Shown piece after piece: positions 13,087 to 25,100 of a stretch of 64,000 nt of DNA. Below the pieces are notes generated by a model. It made no database searches. It worked only from the letters and a program-made list of their open reading frames with translations, and was not told where the DNA came from. Every line of letters begins with the position of its first letter. Position 1 is the stretch's first letter. Position numbers and translations under genes: made by a program. The stretch covers positions 22,788,461 to 22,852,460 of the forward strand of contig CM034613.1 in NCBI GenBank assembly GCA_020091685.1, written 5' to 3'. This DNA comes from Lutjanus erythropterus (taxonomy: Eukaryota > Chordata > Actinopteri > Lutjaniformes > Lutjanidae).

Positions 13087-14690
13087 CAGAGCAGACTTTA
13101 GAGGAGATGGGGGGTTCGAGTCGGGTCAGGTATATTTGTATTTTAATTACGTAATTTCCTATCTTGCTATTTTAATTCTACTTAATTCTTCACCTCATTT
13201 CACTGTTTAGTCACAAACTACTTTAATCTGTTCCCAGTACCTCGCTTTTCGCCTCATTTCTCTTCTCCTCACACACCTAAGGTCACAGCGGGGTTCGCCC
13301 CACCTCCCTCTGTTTCTATCTCCCCGTCTGCGTCTGATCTGTTGATGTTCTTCATCAGCAGGATGTTTCATAAAGTCGCGTTTTGCTTTTTTTTTCCTAT
13401 AGATATATTCACCCGCGATTCAGTTTTCACAGCAGCAGGAGAGCTGCATGTGGAGGAGGCTTGTTTTAAATGAAGGAGTTTATTAAAAGGATCAAAACCA
13501 ACGTGGCACTGAATGACAGTCAGAGTGTGATTATTTTAACAAAAACAACGAGTGCAAATCTCATGAGAGTTTTGCAAGTCAAGGATTCCCTTCTAGACAC
13601 AAAAGAGAGAGAGGTATGCAGCTCCAAAAACAGAAAATCATTTTGGGGTGGCAGACGTTTTTATTGTGGCGGCCACAAATAAAACACTATATTAATTCCT
13701 TAAATGCTTTTAGATAATCCTGCTATCAGTAACAAGTCACAGATACGCAGTAAAGAGCTGAAATCCAGTGGTCAACCTCCTATGACCATCACAGAGATTT
13801 ACACCCCCCTCCTCCCAAGGGAAACACTGAATGCTACAGTTAGCTTAGCTTTTTGTAGGCCAAGAAGGTATGACACATGCTGTGCTTTGCCTCTCTGCGC
13901 CCTCCTTCATGATGAGCCAAGAGCAAAGTTCTTGCTATGGGAAGGCTTTTGCAAGCATGAATCACTGTAATTTGCACTATTGTTTCTTGGATTAGATTCC
14001 TAAGCATAGCTAGCCGTTCAGCTCAGAGGCTGAACACGACTAAGTTATGGACGTGTTGCTGAGACGAAGACCGTTTGAAAGGAAGGAACATGTGAGTTAA
14101 TCTGCCTGCTCCCTCCACTGCTGATGGGCAGAGTTTCTCAGCTGAGTGAGACACTCTGATGTCTCCCTCTGAGCGCCAGCATGAGGCAGCGGTGATGACA
14201 GTGGCGAGCTGGTGAGCAAGTCGACATCGCCCAACCCTTAAACCCACTCTGCCCTTGTGGTGACACTCATACTTAGAGGGTGGCTGGTATCAGCTGGCAA
14301 CCTTCCTGTTCATTTGTACAAGCATGCGCTTGTATGCCTATACTTGTGGGGACCCTCGTTGACATCATGCATCTGCAAGCCCCGAATCTTTAATCACAAT
14401 AATAGTACCTAACCTCAGACCCTTAAGCGTAACTCTAATCTCAACCCTGAAGTCACAGTCTCAACCCTCAAACAGCTCTTTGAACAGCCCTTTGACAAAA
14501 TGTCCTCACTCTCAAGGTCTGAAACTAAAACTGGTCCTTACAAGTATAGAAGAACGAGCGCACACATACACACACCCACACAGGTAGACACACACTCCAT
14601 CTTCTCAGTCTTTCTCTGAGGGCGAGCCACAGATGAACAGCTTTTGAATGGCCTTGCCAACATTTGGCCTCCCCGAGGCACACACACACA
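13087..14690. other. Intronic, nothing recognised
   Basis: No protein similarity or TIR seen. Confidence 0.4.
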
Positions 14691-14696
14691 CACAAC

Positions 14697-14733
<37 letters not shown>

Positions 14734-14906
14734 CTCACTGACATAAATACGTTGAGTACTCCCATGTCATAAGCCTTAAGCACTACTTTTTGTACAAGCC
14801 AAACCCTAAAAACCTATTTCTGACCTTGTCAATCAAACAGGACCTTGTAGCAGCAGAAACGTCCTCACTTTCAAATGGTCCTCGTACAGATACAAGTACA
14901 AGACCA

Positions 14907-14956
<50 letters not shown>

Positions 14957-14962
14957 ACACAA
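14691..14962. repeat. Two (CA)n arrays
   Basis: CA runs at 14699-14730 and 14908-14960. Confidence 0.95.
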
Positions 14963-15354
14963 ACGCAGAGGCCTTGCTTTACAGGCCCCAGGAGGCGCTG
15001 AGGAAACTGCATTCCCAACCGCTTTATGTATTGGTCAATTTAACACCGCTAACATCAGCATATTAAAAATGCATGTGCCCAAGGACGCAGGAGCAGTTGT
15101 GTGTGTGTGTGTGTGTGTGTGTGTGCACATGTGTGTGCAAGCATTTTTAATGCGGAGTAGCCTACCTTGAAGAGTGACATTATTACACTGTTATCTGCCT
15201 AATGGAGCTATTTATACTGTGAATGCATGTAAAACACTCAATTAAACTAAACAGCAATTTCTGAATGGGAGTCAATCACACAGAAAGGAAACACAGAGAC
15301 ACAGGAACGTGTCACAGGTGCTGCCGAAACATCTGGCTAATAAAATAAAGGAAT

Positions 15355-15735
15355 ATACTAAAAATAAAGGTTCAAAGAGGGTTCTCTCTGAAGGGCAGAG
15401 GTTCTACCCAGGAGCATCTGCTTCTAAGGAACCCTTTTTGAAGAAAGAGTTCATCAAGGGTTTTTTGTAAGAACAGGGGATCCGTCAAGAACCCTTTTCA
15501 TCCAAAGAACCCTTTCCTCAAAAGAAAGGTTCCAAGTGAATGTAACCGGTTAAAGAACCAGAACTAATTTGGTGGAAAAAGGCCTTCATAGGGTGTTCAG
15601 AGCGGAAGCTTTTATAGATGGTTCCAGGTACAGTTCTACATGTTGTGCTCTTGAAAAGATTCCAACTGGTGCTCGGATGAGGACCAGGCAAAGAACTCTA
15701 TATTGTTCTAGTAAGAACTTTTATTTCTAAGAGTG
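15355..15735. mobile_element. GGTTCT element, copy 1 (TIR CACTCTTAGAAATAAAGG)
   Basis: The right end reads TTATTTCTAAGAGTG, the complement of the family terminus. The interior is made of alternating GGTTCT and AGAACC modules, so the whole folds on itself. It has no ORF. It ends 173 bp from the exon 10 splice donor. Confidence 0.8.
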
Positions 15736-15908
15736 TTTTAAATCTGAGACTACTAAGGTATGACACAGACTTAGAAATCCTTTCAACGCTCAGTCTGTGT
15801 GCTGGAAATAAACACTGTGCAGGAATGCAAAGGTTCAAAGACGCTTTGGATTTTGATGTCAGTGTGCAGAAAACGTGCGGTAAAGTGAGTAAATCATCAG
15901 TTACTTAC

Positions 15909-16101
15909 ATGGTCTCGTCATTCTGAAACTCCAGCTTGCCGGCGGCCAGTTCGTAGTCCTCCCCTCCTTTAGCGGTGCCGTCCACGGTTCGATAGGGGAC
16001 GGCCACCAGGCCTCGGGCCCCTGACGTCCTGAGCACCTTCACCTCCATCACACCTACGCTCTCACTCACCTTCTGACTGGCACTCTCAAAGGTAAAGATA
16101 C
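15909..16101 (-). CDS. slc8a: NCX coding exon 10: first half of CBD2, last exon in the window
   Basis: 193 nt: last two bases of Gly551, residues 552-614 and two bases of a final codon (AT|G, Met if the next exon starts with G). Encodes IFTFESASQKVSESVG, then the conserved VMEVKVLRTSGARG, then GTAKGGEDYE and KLEFQNDET. It ends where mammalian exon 2 ends, just before the mutually exclusive exons A/B. Acceptor CCCAG|GT, donor CAT|GTAAGT. Confidence 0.94.
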
Positions 16102-19100
16102 CTGGGTAAGAAAGAAAGAAAGAAAAAGAAAGAAAGAACTTCAGAGGGGAGAAACACTAGAAGGACGTTTAAGATGAGGTTGATAAACACCTACACTCTC
16201 ACTCACTAGCTTGCTCTCCAAGGTGTAGCCTCCCATATATATATGTGGTGAAGGGGATAATAGATTACCGCCCACTCTCTCCAGATAAAAGATAATAGGC
16301 ATTAGGTAAACGCCCACTCTGCGCTCATCCTCCTTCACTTTAATTCTCTTTGGGTGTTATTAAACTTCTGTAACTAAAAAAGTTGCAGCATTGGGGCAGC
16401 TGGAACTCTTTTAAACTTCTTGAGAAATGTTTTTCGTGGGTACCCTGGGACGTTGCACCAAAGTAATAGACCCATGTGGATGGGATGCACACATTTCTGT
16501 CAAAAATATATTTAGTTTAAAAACATTACAGAACATGCAGCAATGTTTGTGCAAAGTAGCAACACCACATTGTGGAAAAATCTGCATTCACAATGTAAAT
16601 AAATTAAATAAGATATGTATAGGTTTGAAAAAAGTTGGTAACATTTGGCATAATTTCAACGTATCCTGTGTTTTCCTGGAGGTTATAGCAACTAGCAGCT
16701 AGCAGGAAATGCACCATTACCTTGAATAAATTACGGATTTCTCTGGGTTTGACCATTGTTGGAAACATTTGGGTTGATGTATTTACACAGCTCAAGAAAA
16801 TATATAAAATAGGTCTACAATTTTAAGATGCAAATATGCAAAAATGTTCTTGCAATAGCTACAATATCATTGCAATTTATATTCCCTTAAACAAACAGTG
16901 AGGAGGATTCAAACTTTAATCCTAGAAAATATAAAAAACAAATGCATTGTAATAAGATTCCTATGATATTATTCGTCGGTTCCTCTTACCTGCATGATCG
17001 TCATCGTAGATGGTCACTGTGGCCGTGTGGTTGTCACCCAGCACGGCTTTGGGGGTGGCACTGGCGTCCAGCGGGGCGGTGCCGATCTCGGGATAACCAA
17101 CCACTCGAGGGTTACTGAGGTGGACGTAGAAATACTCGTCCTCCTCAAAGATGTCGTCGTCAATCACTCCGACTGTGATCTCTGGTAGAGGAAATGTCAT
17201 TTTAGGAGATTTTTGGCACCATGACACCACTGTTTGAGCAAGATAATTCCAACAATACACCTTAAAATCATATTTTTGTTGCAGCCCAGGGTACTGCAGA
17301 TGACCTTTGCTATTTAAGCTCCAGACCCAATGACATGTTTTTTGTAAATATGTCATGAATTATAGCTGTCACTGTTATTTTTACCTTTGAGGGTTTCTCC
17401 TGGCTTAAAAAGCAGCGTTCCCTCTGCAAACTCATAATCTGAGCCTGCGTTTGCTGTACCATCCTCTGTGCGATAATCCACCTGGGGGGGTTGGGGTAGA
17501 CGGGAACATGGAGAGATGGGAGGCGGGGTGAAACAAGGGGTAGAGAGAGAAAAAGAGCCGTCAAAGATGAAACAGAAGTGAGCAGATATGAAAAGGGCAG
17601 ATAAACACAAGAGGAGAGGGAGACGGAGGAGGAGGACAGCGAAGAAGAAGAAGAGAGGCATTTGGGGAGATGCGAACAGAGGGTGAGAGAAAACAAGAAA
17701 AACAGCTTCATTAAACCGAGCCCTCTGGTCAGATACAGTCTGATAATAAAGACTTTGAAGATAGTACAACAAAACTTTCCCTCCATCCTCTCTTTTCTCT
17801 CCATCTGTCCTGTTTAGAGCCCTCTCCATCCTTTAGGCTTACAACCTCACCTGCAGTCCTTACAGTCAGGTAACAGCGATCAGATTCTGTCACTTGTTAT
17901 GTAAGTATGCATGTAACTGGAAAAAAAAATCAGATTGCTTCAGAAAAAAAAAAAATCTAAATCTGCTTGTCGACAAAGCTGAATCAGTGACTCAGTGTTA
18001 TTGTAGTCATTCTCTTGGCTCTGCTCTAGTTTTCTGCTGTTGATGAAACAGTGACAAAGCTCTAAACTTATTTTTGAATGCATCTGTTACACAATACTGC
18101 TGGGACAACTGAGGCATAATAATATTTCAGATGATTCAGATGTCAGGATGACTGCGTTTGAAATTTTAAACCAGAGATTAAAATGTCAGAAATTGTATTT
18201 TGTTGTGATCATAAAAGCAGAAAAAAATTATAAAATGATGAGCTGGCTTTAATGTGAATCATTTATGCACATGATCGACATATATGTCTGCTAGAAATAT
18301 GTTTTTTTTTTTATGGGTGTAAATGTGACCCATAATAAACCTACGATGATGTCACTCGCTGGTTTGTGCACTGCTGTTTAAAAGCCTGGAGTCTGGCATT
18401 ATGGCCGTCAACATCTTGGTTTTCTGGAGCCAGAAGTGACCATATTTCGATGAGAGTGTGAAGCTGGGAACAATACAATTGCTACGCCTCTATTTTGATC
18501 TGACTGGTAACTGAACTGAGGTATAATGACCTGTCAATCACACGGTAGCCCCGCCCTAAAGCATACTCACCTTCATTGCCTGTTTTACTCTAAATGAGAC
18601 CATAACTTACTAAATAAACATTGTGCTGTATTGAAGAAGACTGGAAACTAGTTCCCTGAGACTCATGTGGAGAATGTTTCCTGGGGAATTGGTACCCAAA
18701 CCGGGGTTCGGGCCCCCCTTAGGGGAGCGCCAGAAATCACAGGGAGTCCCCAAAACTTTTTCTGCTCTGAAGTCCTCAAAATCAGACCATTAACCACTTA
18801 TTACAAGGGTTTTATGGCAGGAAGATTTATGTCAGAAAGGGCTTTCTGGGAGAAAGCCCTGGGGGCTAACCTCCTCCATGTGCAAAGTACTGTGTAGATT
18901 TCTTTGAACATCGTTTGTATATTAAACAGGCTCGGTTGGCAGTCTGGGATTGTGAACAGACTCTTGGAACTTTTTCAGTGTTTTAAGAAGTGAGCAATCA
19001 AGTACAAGTAGCCTCATTGAGACCGTCTGTTTGGTGAAAATAATAAGTTTTTCATCTCTAGAGCTCTGCCATGCCTGAGGAGGCTGTGTGTGGGCTAAAT

Positions 19101-22100
19101 AGGCCACTTCACTCAACAAAATCAGCCTTCAGTAGACGGCAGACCGAGGCCACGCCACCAGCATCCCTCTGCAGACAGCACTGACGTTGCATCATAGATT
19201 CATTTGTATACAGGGAGAGGAATAGAGGAGACGCGGCCTTGCAAAGCCCCTGCGAGCAGATCAGATATCATTTCACTGACACAGACTCTCTGCGGGAGAC
19301 TTGAAAGAAAATCTCTTATTCAGAGTATCAGGCCAGCGTTAAGCCCCAGATCAATGAGCCTTTGCAAAAGGATGTGTGTTTTCTTTGAGTTACAACCTGA
19401 GCTGAAAGCTAAAAATCTGCAGAAGACAGTGTTTTGTGTTGTGTCTCTCAGCTCCCTTGCACACTCCTAAGTCACCTCACTTCTATCCGTTTAACAGCAT
19501 CAGTAAAGAGAACAAGGATCCTCAAAGCCTCTGGAGTGAGAACATGTTATGGGTAAGATCAGACCAAGACTAGGAACACCGCCAAGGATGTGAGTGAAAT
19601 CAGCTCACAGTGGATTTTTGCTTTCTCTGCTTTTGTCTGAATGTGTGTTTACTGCTTCTCTCCCTCACACACAAACACACTTTTCTTCTGATCGATCCTG
19701 CACACACACACACCTTGACAGTGACTCCAGGGTCTCCTCCGTGTCTGGCGACTGTCAGTTTTAAGGAGCCACAGTTTTCAAAGCACTGGTACAAAGAGGG
19801 TTCAAACTCCATCCTGATGGTGTGAGGGTCGTCCTCCTGGGCCTGGGTCTCGTGGCTGCTCACCACCTGGAAAAAAAAAAAGAAAAGCAGACATTTTAGG
19901 TGGCTGAAAAACTGCTAGAAAAAGTCTAGAGCCAGTGTTTGCTTTGTCCAGTCTGGGCTACTGTATAAACATGGCGATGCAACATGGCAGCCTCCATAAA
20001 AGAGGAACTCACACCGTCTGCTGATTCTAACTTAACGAAAACACAACAATTCTTATTTATTTATGAATATTATATTTTATTTCTGCCATATTCTGCCAAT
20101 AGATCCCCCTAAATCTTACACACTCGACCTTTAGAGCAGCTACAGTCATGATTTTTATTATTTCCATCTCTATTTTATTGGCTCAAATGACTATGTAAAT
20201 GTTGCTGCTCACGCAAACTACTACATCATTATTTTAGCGTTGAGCTCATTGGTTTGGTTTTCTGTGCGTGCAATTTTACTGCTTTGGTTCACTTTTTTTG
20301 AATGGCTGCCTTATGCAAAGATAACATTAATTAAATAAAAGTTACAAGTTGCTGTACAGCACAAACATTGAAGGAAAATAGAACGCTAAAAACAGAAAAT
20401 GACAAAAAACAAATATGTGTTTTTTTAACTGGTCCAATGATAAATAAAGTGAGATCGTGTGTTTCTCACCTTGCGAGCCTGGTCGGCGGCGTGCTTCTTC
20501 AAAATGTTGCCAGCTCCGATCATCATCCTGGTTGCCTGGATACGGTAGAACGCTCTGCTCTTCTGTTGCTGCATCAGGACCTGATCAACAAAACCAACAA
20601 ATGAAGACGGTGATCCACTGTTTTCATCGTAACTCACTTTGTTTTCCCGTACCTTTTTTCGCAAAAGCGTGGTTTGCGTGCACTAAGAGGACGTCACATG
20701 GGTAGGTGGGCTTTCATTGTGGCCAAGGACACATTCTCATACACAGCGATAAACAACCATCAAATGTGGTCGGACCAATCTGATCTCAGTGAGTGGATTT
20801 ACACCTGTACTTAAAGCTGTTCATCCACTTTTCATCCAGGACACGTTATTGCCAGGTGTGAACAGGGTCTACGTTACTTTAGACACTTTAGACGTTTGGA
20901 TGATTGAGGTTTGAACACAGATCCTATACATAAAGCTGTAGCTGCCAAAATAAATAAGTGTAATCACTCAGACAATGAATGCTTTGACATTATAGCCGTC
21001 CACTTCCTTTAAGTATTAACTGCAGACAGCTCTCTTCACTGCAAACTTTAGCTCTAATGAGGCTTATCAATCTATAACTAATGATTTCAATAAAAATGTA
21101 TGGGTGAACAGCAACTTAATATCTTAACGATCCAACAAATTGAAAATGAACAAATGGGCTTCTGCAGTTGAGATCATTAGATTAAATGTGGCCTCAGAGC
21201 TGGGAACGCTGTGATTTATTTAAAATTAAGGGAAGCAGAATCCTCATAAAATCTGCATCTCTTTGGAGGGGCTGAATCGGTAATTGTTTAGTTAAAAACT
21301 TGATCTGTTTTTGCTGAGCATATTGGTCTAACTTAATGAAAGTCCAGCTCCTAGTCAAAGGGGAACTTCTTCTTTTATTGAATGATTCACTACGACCACG
21401 AGAACCTTCATTCGCCCAGTGGAGTTAAACCTCCGGGGCGGCTGTCGGTCTTATTTACAGCACACGCCTCAGGGAGTAGCTGCAGGGGAAAGGAGGACTG
21501 AATGCAAACAAACATCTGGGAGTTGCTCCGGGGCACCTTGGGGTGTCTGCCAAGCTCCTTTCCTTTCCTCGTTCGTTCCAACAAAACAAAGGCCAAGACC
21601 AAGAATCGACTTGGAGAGGAGGCAAGGGAAGGAAGAGGGTGAAGCAGAAAAGGGGAGAGCAGCAGAGACTTGGACAGCTTCTACAGCGTTAAAGGATGAA
21701 CCAGAAGAATCCTTAATGAGCCAGGCTGATGATAAGTATTCATAAAATAAACATGTTTTTAAATATTCTGCAAGCGTGAGTAAATCTTACAACAAAGAGG
21801 TGTGTGTCTGTGTTTATGTGGCGGACATCTAGTAGCAGCTCCTTTCTTTTAACCAGGGATGAGAACAGATTAACCAACTAGTCGGTTAATCTCCGTGACA
21901 CACTGACAGTCGAAACTCAGCTAAACTAAAGCCAAATTTAACAAAAGTTAAATTTAGAACAGTTTTCATCGCTTATAAATATCAATAAACAAATCGCAAA
22001 TCTAAATTCCCCAAAAAATCTTAACTCGAGGTCCACTTGCTGGTGTTATTCGGATTATTTCATGTGTTTACTTTGCTGTCAGGCAACCTTTTCAATGGGA

Positions 22101-25100
22101 AACCACTGTTTTACTAGCCAAGTATCACTTTCTCCAAACCAACCAAACTCCATGGGCGAAATCATTGATTTTCCCTCAGAGGACACGGCAGTTGCCGGTC
22201 GACCGCGACATTGATCAGTTAGTCTGTTTGTGTTATTGTGTGACTTCAGTGAATAATTCAGATTCACTGAAGTCACACAATGATGCAAATAAACTCACTG
22301 ATCAAGGCAGTGGCAGACCAGCAACACCTGTGGTCTGTGAGGTAAAATGACTGATTTTGCCTCTGGAGTTTGGTGGGTTTGGAGGTGGTTTATATAACAG
22401 CGTTTTCCTATCTGAAAAGGCCGCCTGACAGCAAAGTAAAGTGCCAAAATGACATGCTGTTAAAAGCTCAGAATAGAAGGCAACAAATTGACCTTGCGTT
22501 ACAGATTTTTTGTGAAGCTACGGCTTCCAAAGTCAAAACTGAACTTTCACGCTCACATGTCTAACGTTCATATGACTTACCGGAAAAAATATCACCTGGA
22601 TGGCAGAGGGGTTGCATGTTACAGTGCTGTCAATCAAGCCAAATGGCACCTTCCTCTGTGCAGACTAGTGGTTTTATCAGGACATAACATTACTGTACAT
22701 GAGGAGCGTCCTGAAAAAAACTCTTATTTCCCTCTGTGTATCTGTTAATGTGTGTGGGAGAGACTAAAAGAGACTGTGTAGCTACCTGACACCCAGCCAA
22801 CACACTAATTAACTTCCTTATGACTTATTTGTGCATAGCTGGGTCCTCATTTTCTGGAAATAAATGTGCATTAGATGGCATGAATTAAGAGGTTAATTTT
22901 TAAGCAAATTTACCACGGCGGTTATGTAATGAATGCTAAGAGAAATGCAAAATAATTTGTTGAAAAGCCTTTTGAAATGTTCTTTCCATAACAGCCATGT
23001 GCTCTCCTGCCTGCTCTCACCTAAAACACCTTGTTCACAACTGAATGTGTCACAGTGTCATCTCCAACACAATGTCACCCTCAGAGGAGCCGCATATTAA
23101 ATGTGATGGATGATGTTTTTTTTTTTTGTTTCATTTTGTTAGAAAACAAACAGAACAAAACTTTCAGGAACAAAGTCAAAATGGAAAGACGGAGACGGAG
23201 CAAAAAAGTTGGAGGAAGTCTTCACACAAGTGTGCACACTTTAAAAACTTAAAAGATTTTGGTTAGATTGAGTTAGATAAGGAGATTGGCTACAGCCAGG
23301 TGGCAATTAGCTTAGCCTAGCATAAAGATTGGCAACAGGGGGAAATCGCTAGCTTGGGTCTCTCTCGTTCAAAAATATATCTGGTTAGCACCTATGTAGC
23401 TCATTTGTATAATCCATTCAAAGAAAACAGTGTTAACTACTCCTTGAAAAAAATATACCAAATATAAATAAACCAGGATATATGATGTATGTTTGTGTTC
23501 ATGTATAAGCAGCGTCCTCCTAACCTGATAATTAGCCATCTCAATCAGCTGCTCCATGTCTTTATCGGGGTGCCTCTGCTTCAGCTCCTTCAGCGTCCTC
23601 GCCATGTCCCTCCTGGCCTCGTCCTCCTCGTCCTTCGCTCCTCCCTCCTCCATCATCCCTCCGTCCATCCCACTGTGACAGTTCAGCGCCATCTGTCCGT
23701 CCAGCTCCAGCATGTCCATCTTGGTGAACCCCCCGGGACCCAGTGCCCCTCCTCCTCCGTCCATACCTCCTAACCCTCCGTCCGCCCCGCCCTCCGTCTC
23801 AATGATGATGCCGCGGTTCTTGTCGGCGCGGTAGCGCTTGCGGACGTACTTGTAGAAGAGGAGGCGACGGTCAGCCACCCAGGCCTGGACCACGCAGAGG
23901 GGGAAGAAGAGGAAGGTCAGCACCGCCTCCCACACCTAGAGAACAGAGGAGAACAACTGTTAACAATTCTGTCTTCATTCCTTCCTTCCTTTACTTCCTT
24001 CTTTTCCCCAAACTTAACAGCTACGCTCATAAAAGACATAGGAGAACCCCTTTTGGTTCTTGGTTGAACCTTTCATAGAGGTTCCATTTGGAACCCTTTC
24101 AGAAAATTCTACTTACAACCCAAAACAAAGGGTCAAACCTAGAACCATCTGTGAAAAGGTCCATCCAGAGCTCCCTATGAAAGGTTCAATAGTCCTTGAA
24201 GAACCCTTCTTCTTAATGGAACCCTTACTCTTACAAAGAACCCTTGACAAACCCTTGTGTATAAAGGTTTCTTTAGAGGCAAATGGTTCTGAGTAGAACC
24301 TCAACCCTCCAGGAAGAACCCTTTAGGAACCCTTATTTCTTTGAGTGGAACATGTCTGTCTGTGCTCACCTCCACCTCTCCAGGGGAAAACACACTCAGA
24401 ATCAGGTAAAGCCAGATGTAGGCGAAGATACTCCAGGCCGCCGTGACAAAAAACACCCGGAGGTGTTTGATTTTTCGCGTCTCTCCGTCGGGAACCACGT
24501 ACACGCACAGGGCGATGATGATGAACATGTTGAAGGCAGCGCTGCCCACGATGGTGCTGGGACCCAGAGCGCCGGCCTGGAAATCGTGGCCACACACCTA
24601 TAGGCGGGGTGAAAATCAGATTACCGTGTTCCCATTACGTTCTGTATCAGTTAATCTAATGTGTAACCACCCGGCTCATATTGTGCTCACCTCAATAACA
24701 GACAGCAGGATCTCAGGGGCGCTAGAACCCAAGGCCATTAAAGTGAGATTAGAAACGGTCTCATTCCAGATCCTGACCGTGGCTGTGGTGGTCTCACCGT
24801 TCGGCCTCTTTATTGTGATTTCTTTCTCCTGGGAGGTTATGACCTGGATAAGAGAGGAGGGGAGGAGGAGAAAGAAGATAAGAAAAGGGGGTTCCAAAGA
24901 GCAAAAGGAAAAGGAAAGGAAAGGAAAGGAAGAAAAGAAAAGGAGGTACCAAAGGGCAAAAGGAAAGGGAAGGATAACGAAAGGAAAGGAAAGGAAAGGA
25001 AAGAAAGGGCAAAAGGAAAAGGAAAGGAAAGGAACGGAAGGAGGGAAGGGAAGGGAAGCAAGGAATGGAAAGGAGAGGCCAGGAAAGCAAAGGAAAGGAA

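Larger units (their letters stand above)
1..15908 (-). other. slc8a: NCX intron 10 (5' part), continuing past the window edge
   Basis: Starts at the exon 10 donor. I looked on the minus strand for the expected next exons (the EEYEK-type exon A/B, cassette exons, the FDYVMHFLTVFWK membrane exon and the alpha-2 repeat) and saw none by eye. The span is therefore read as at least 15.9 kb of intron. Its repeats are listed separately. Confidence 0.7.
17482..19713 (-). other. slc8a: NCX intron 7 (2232 bp)
   Basis: Its 3' end (17482-17665) is a long pyrimidine-rich tract on the coding strand. It holds a dispersed repeat (18343-18690) and an adjoining repeat piece shared with 52.7 kb (18830-18900). 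Its 5' end is a (GT)n run. Confidence 0.85.
20581..23524 (-). other. slc8a: NCX intron 5 (2944 bp)
   Basis: Longest intron between exons in the window. Holds a repeat piece (20740-20882), the foldback copy at 22068-22440 and a short repeat at 23285-23370. Confidence 0.88.
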
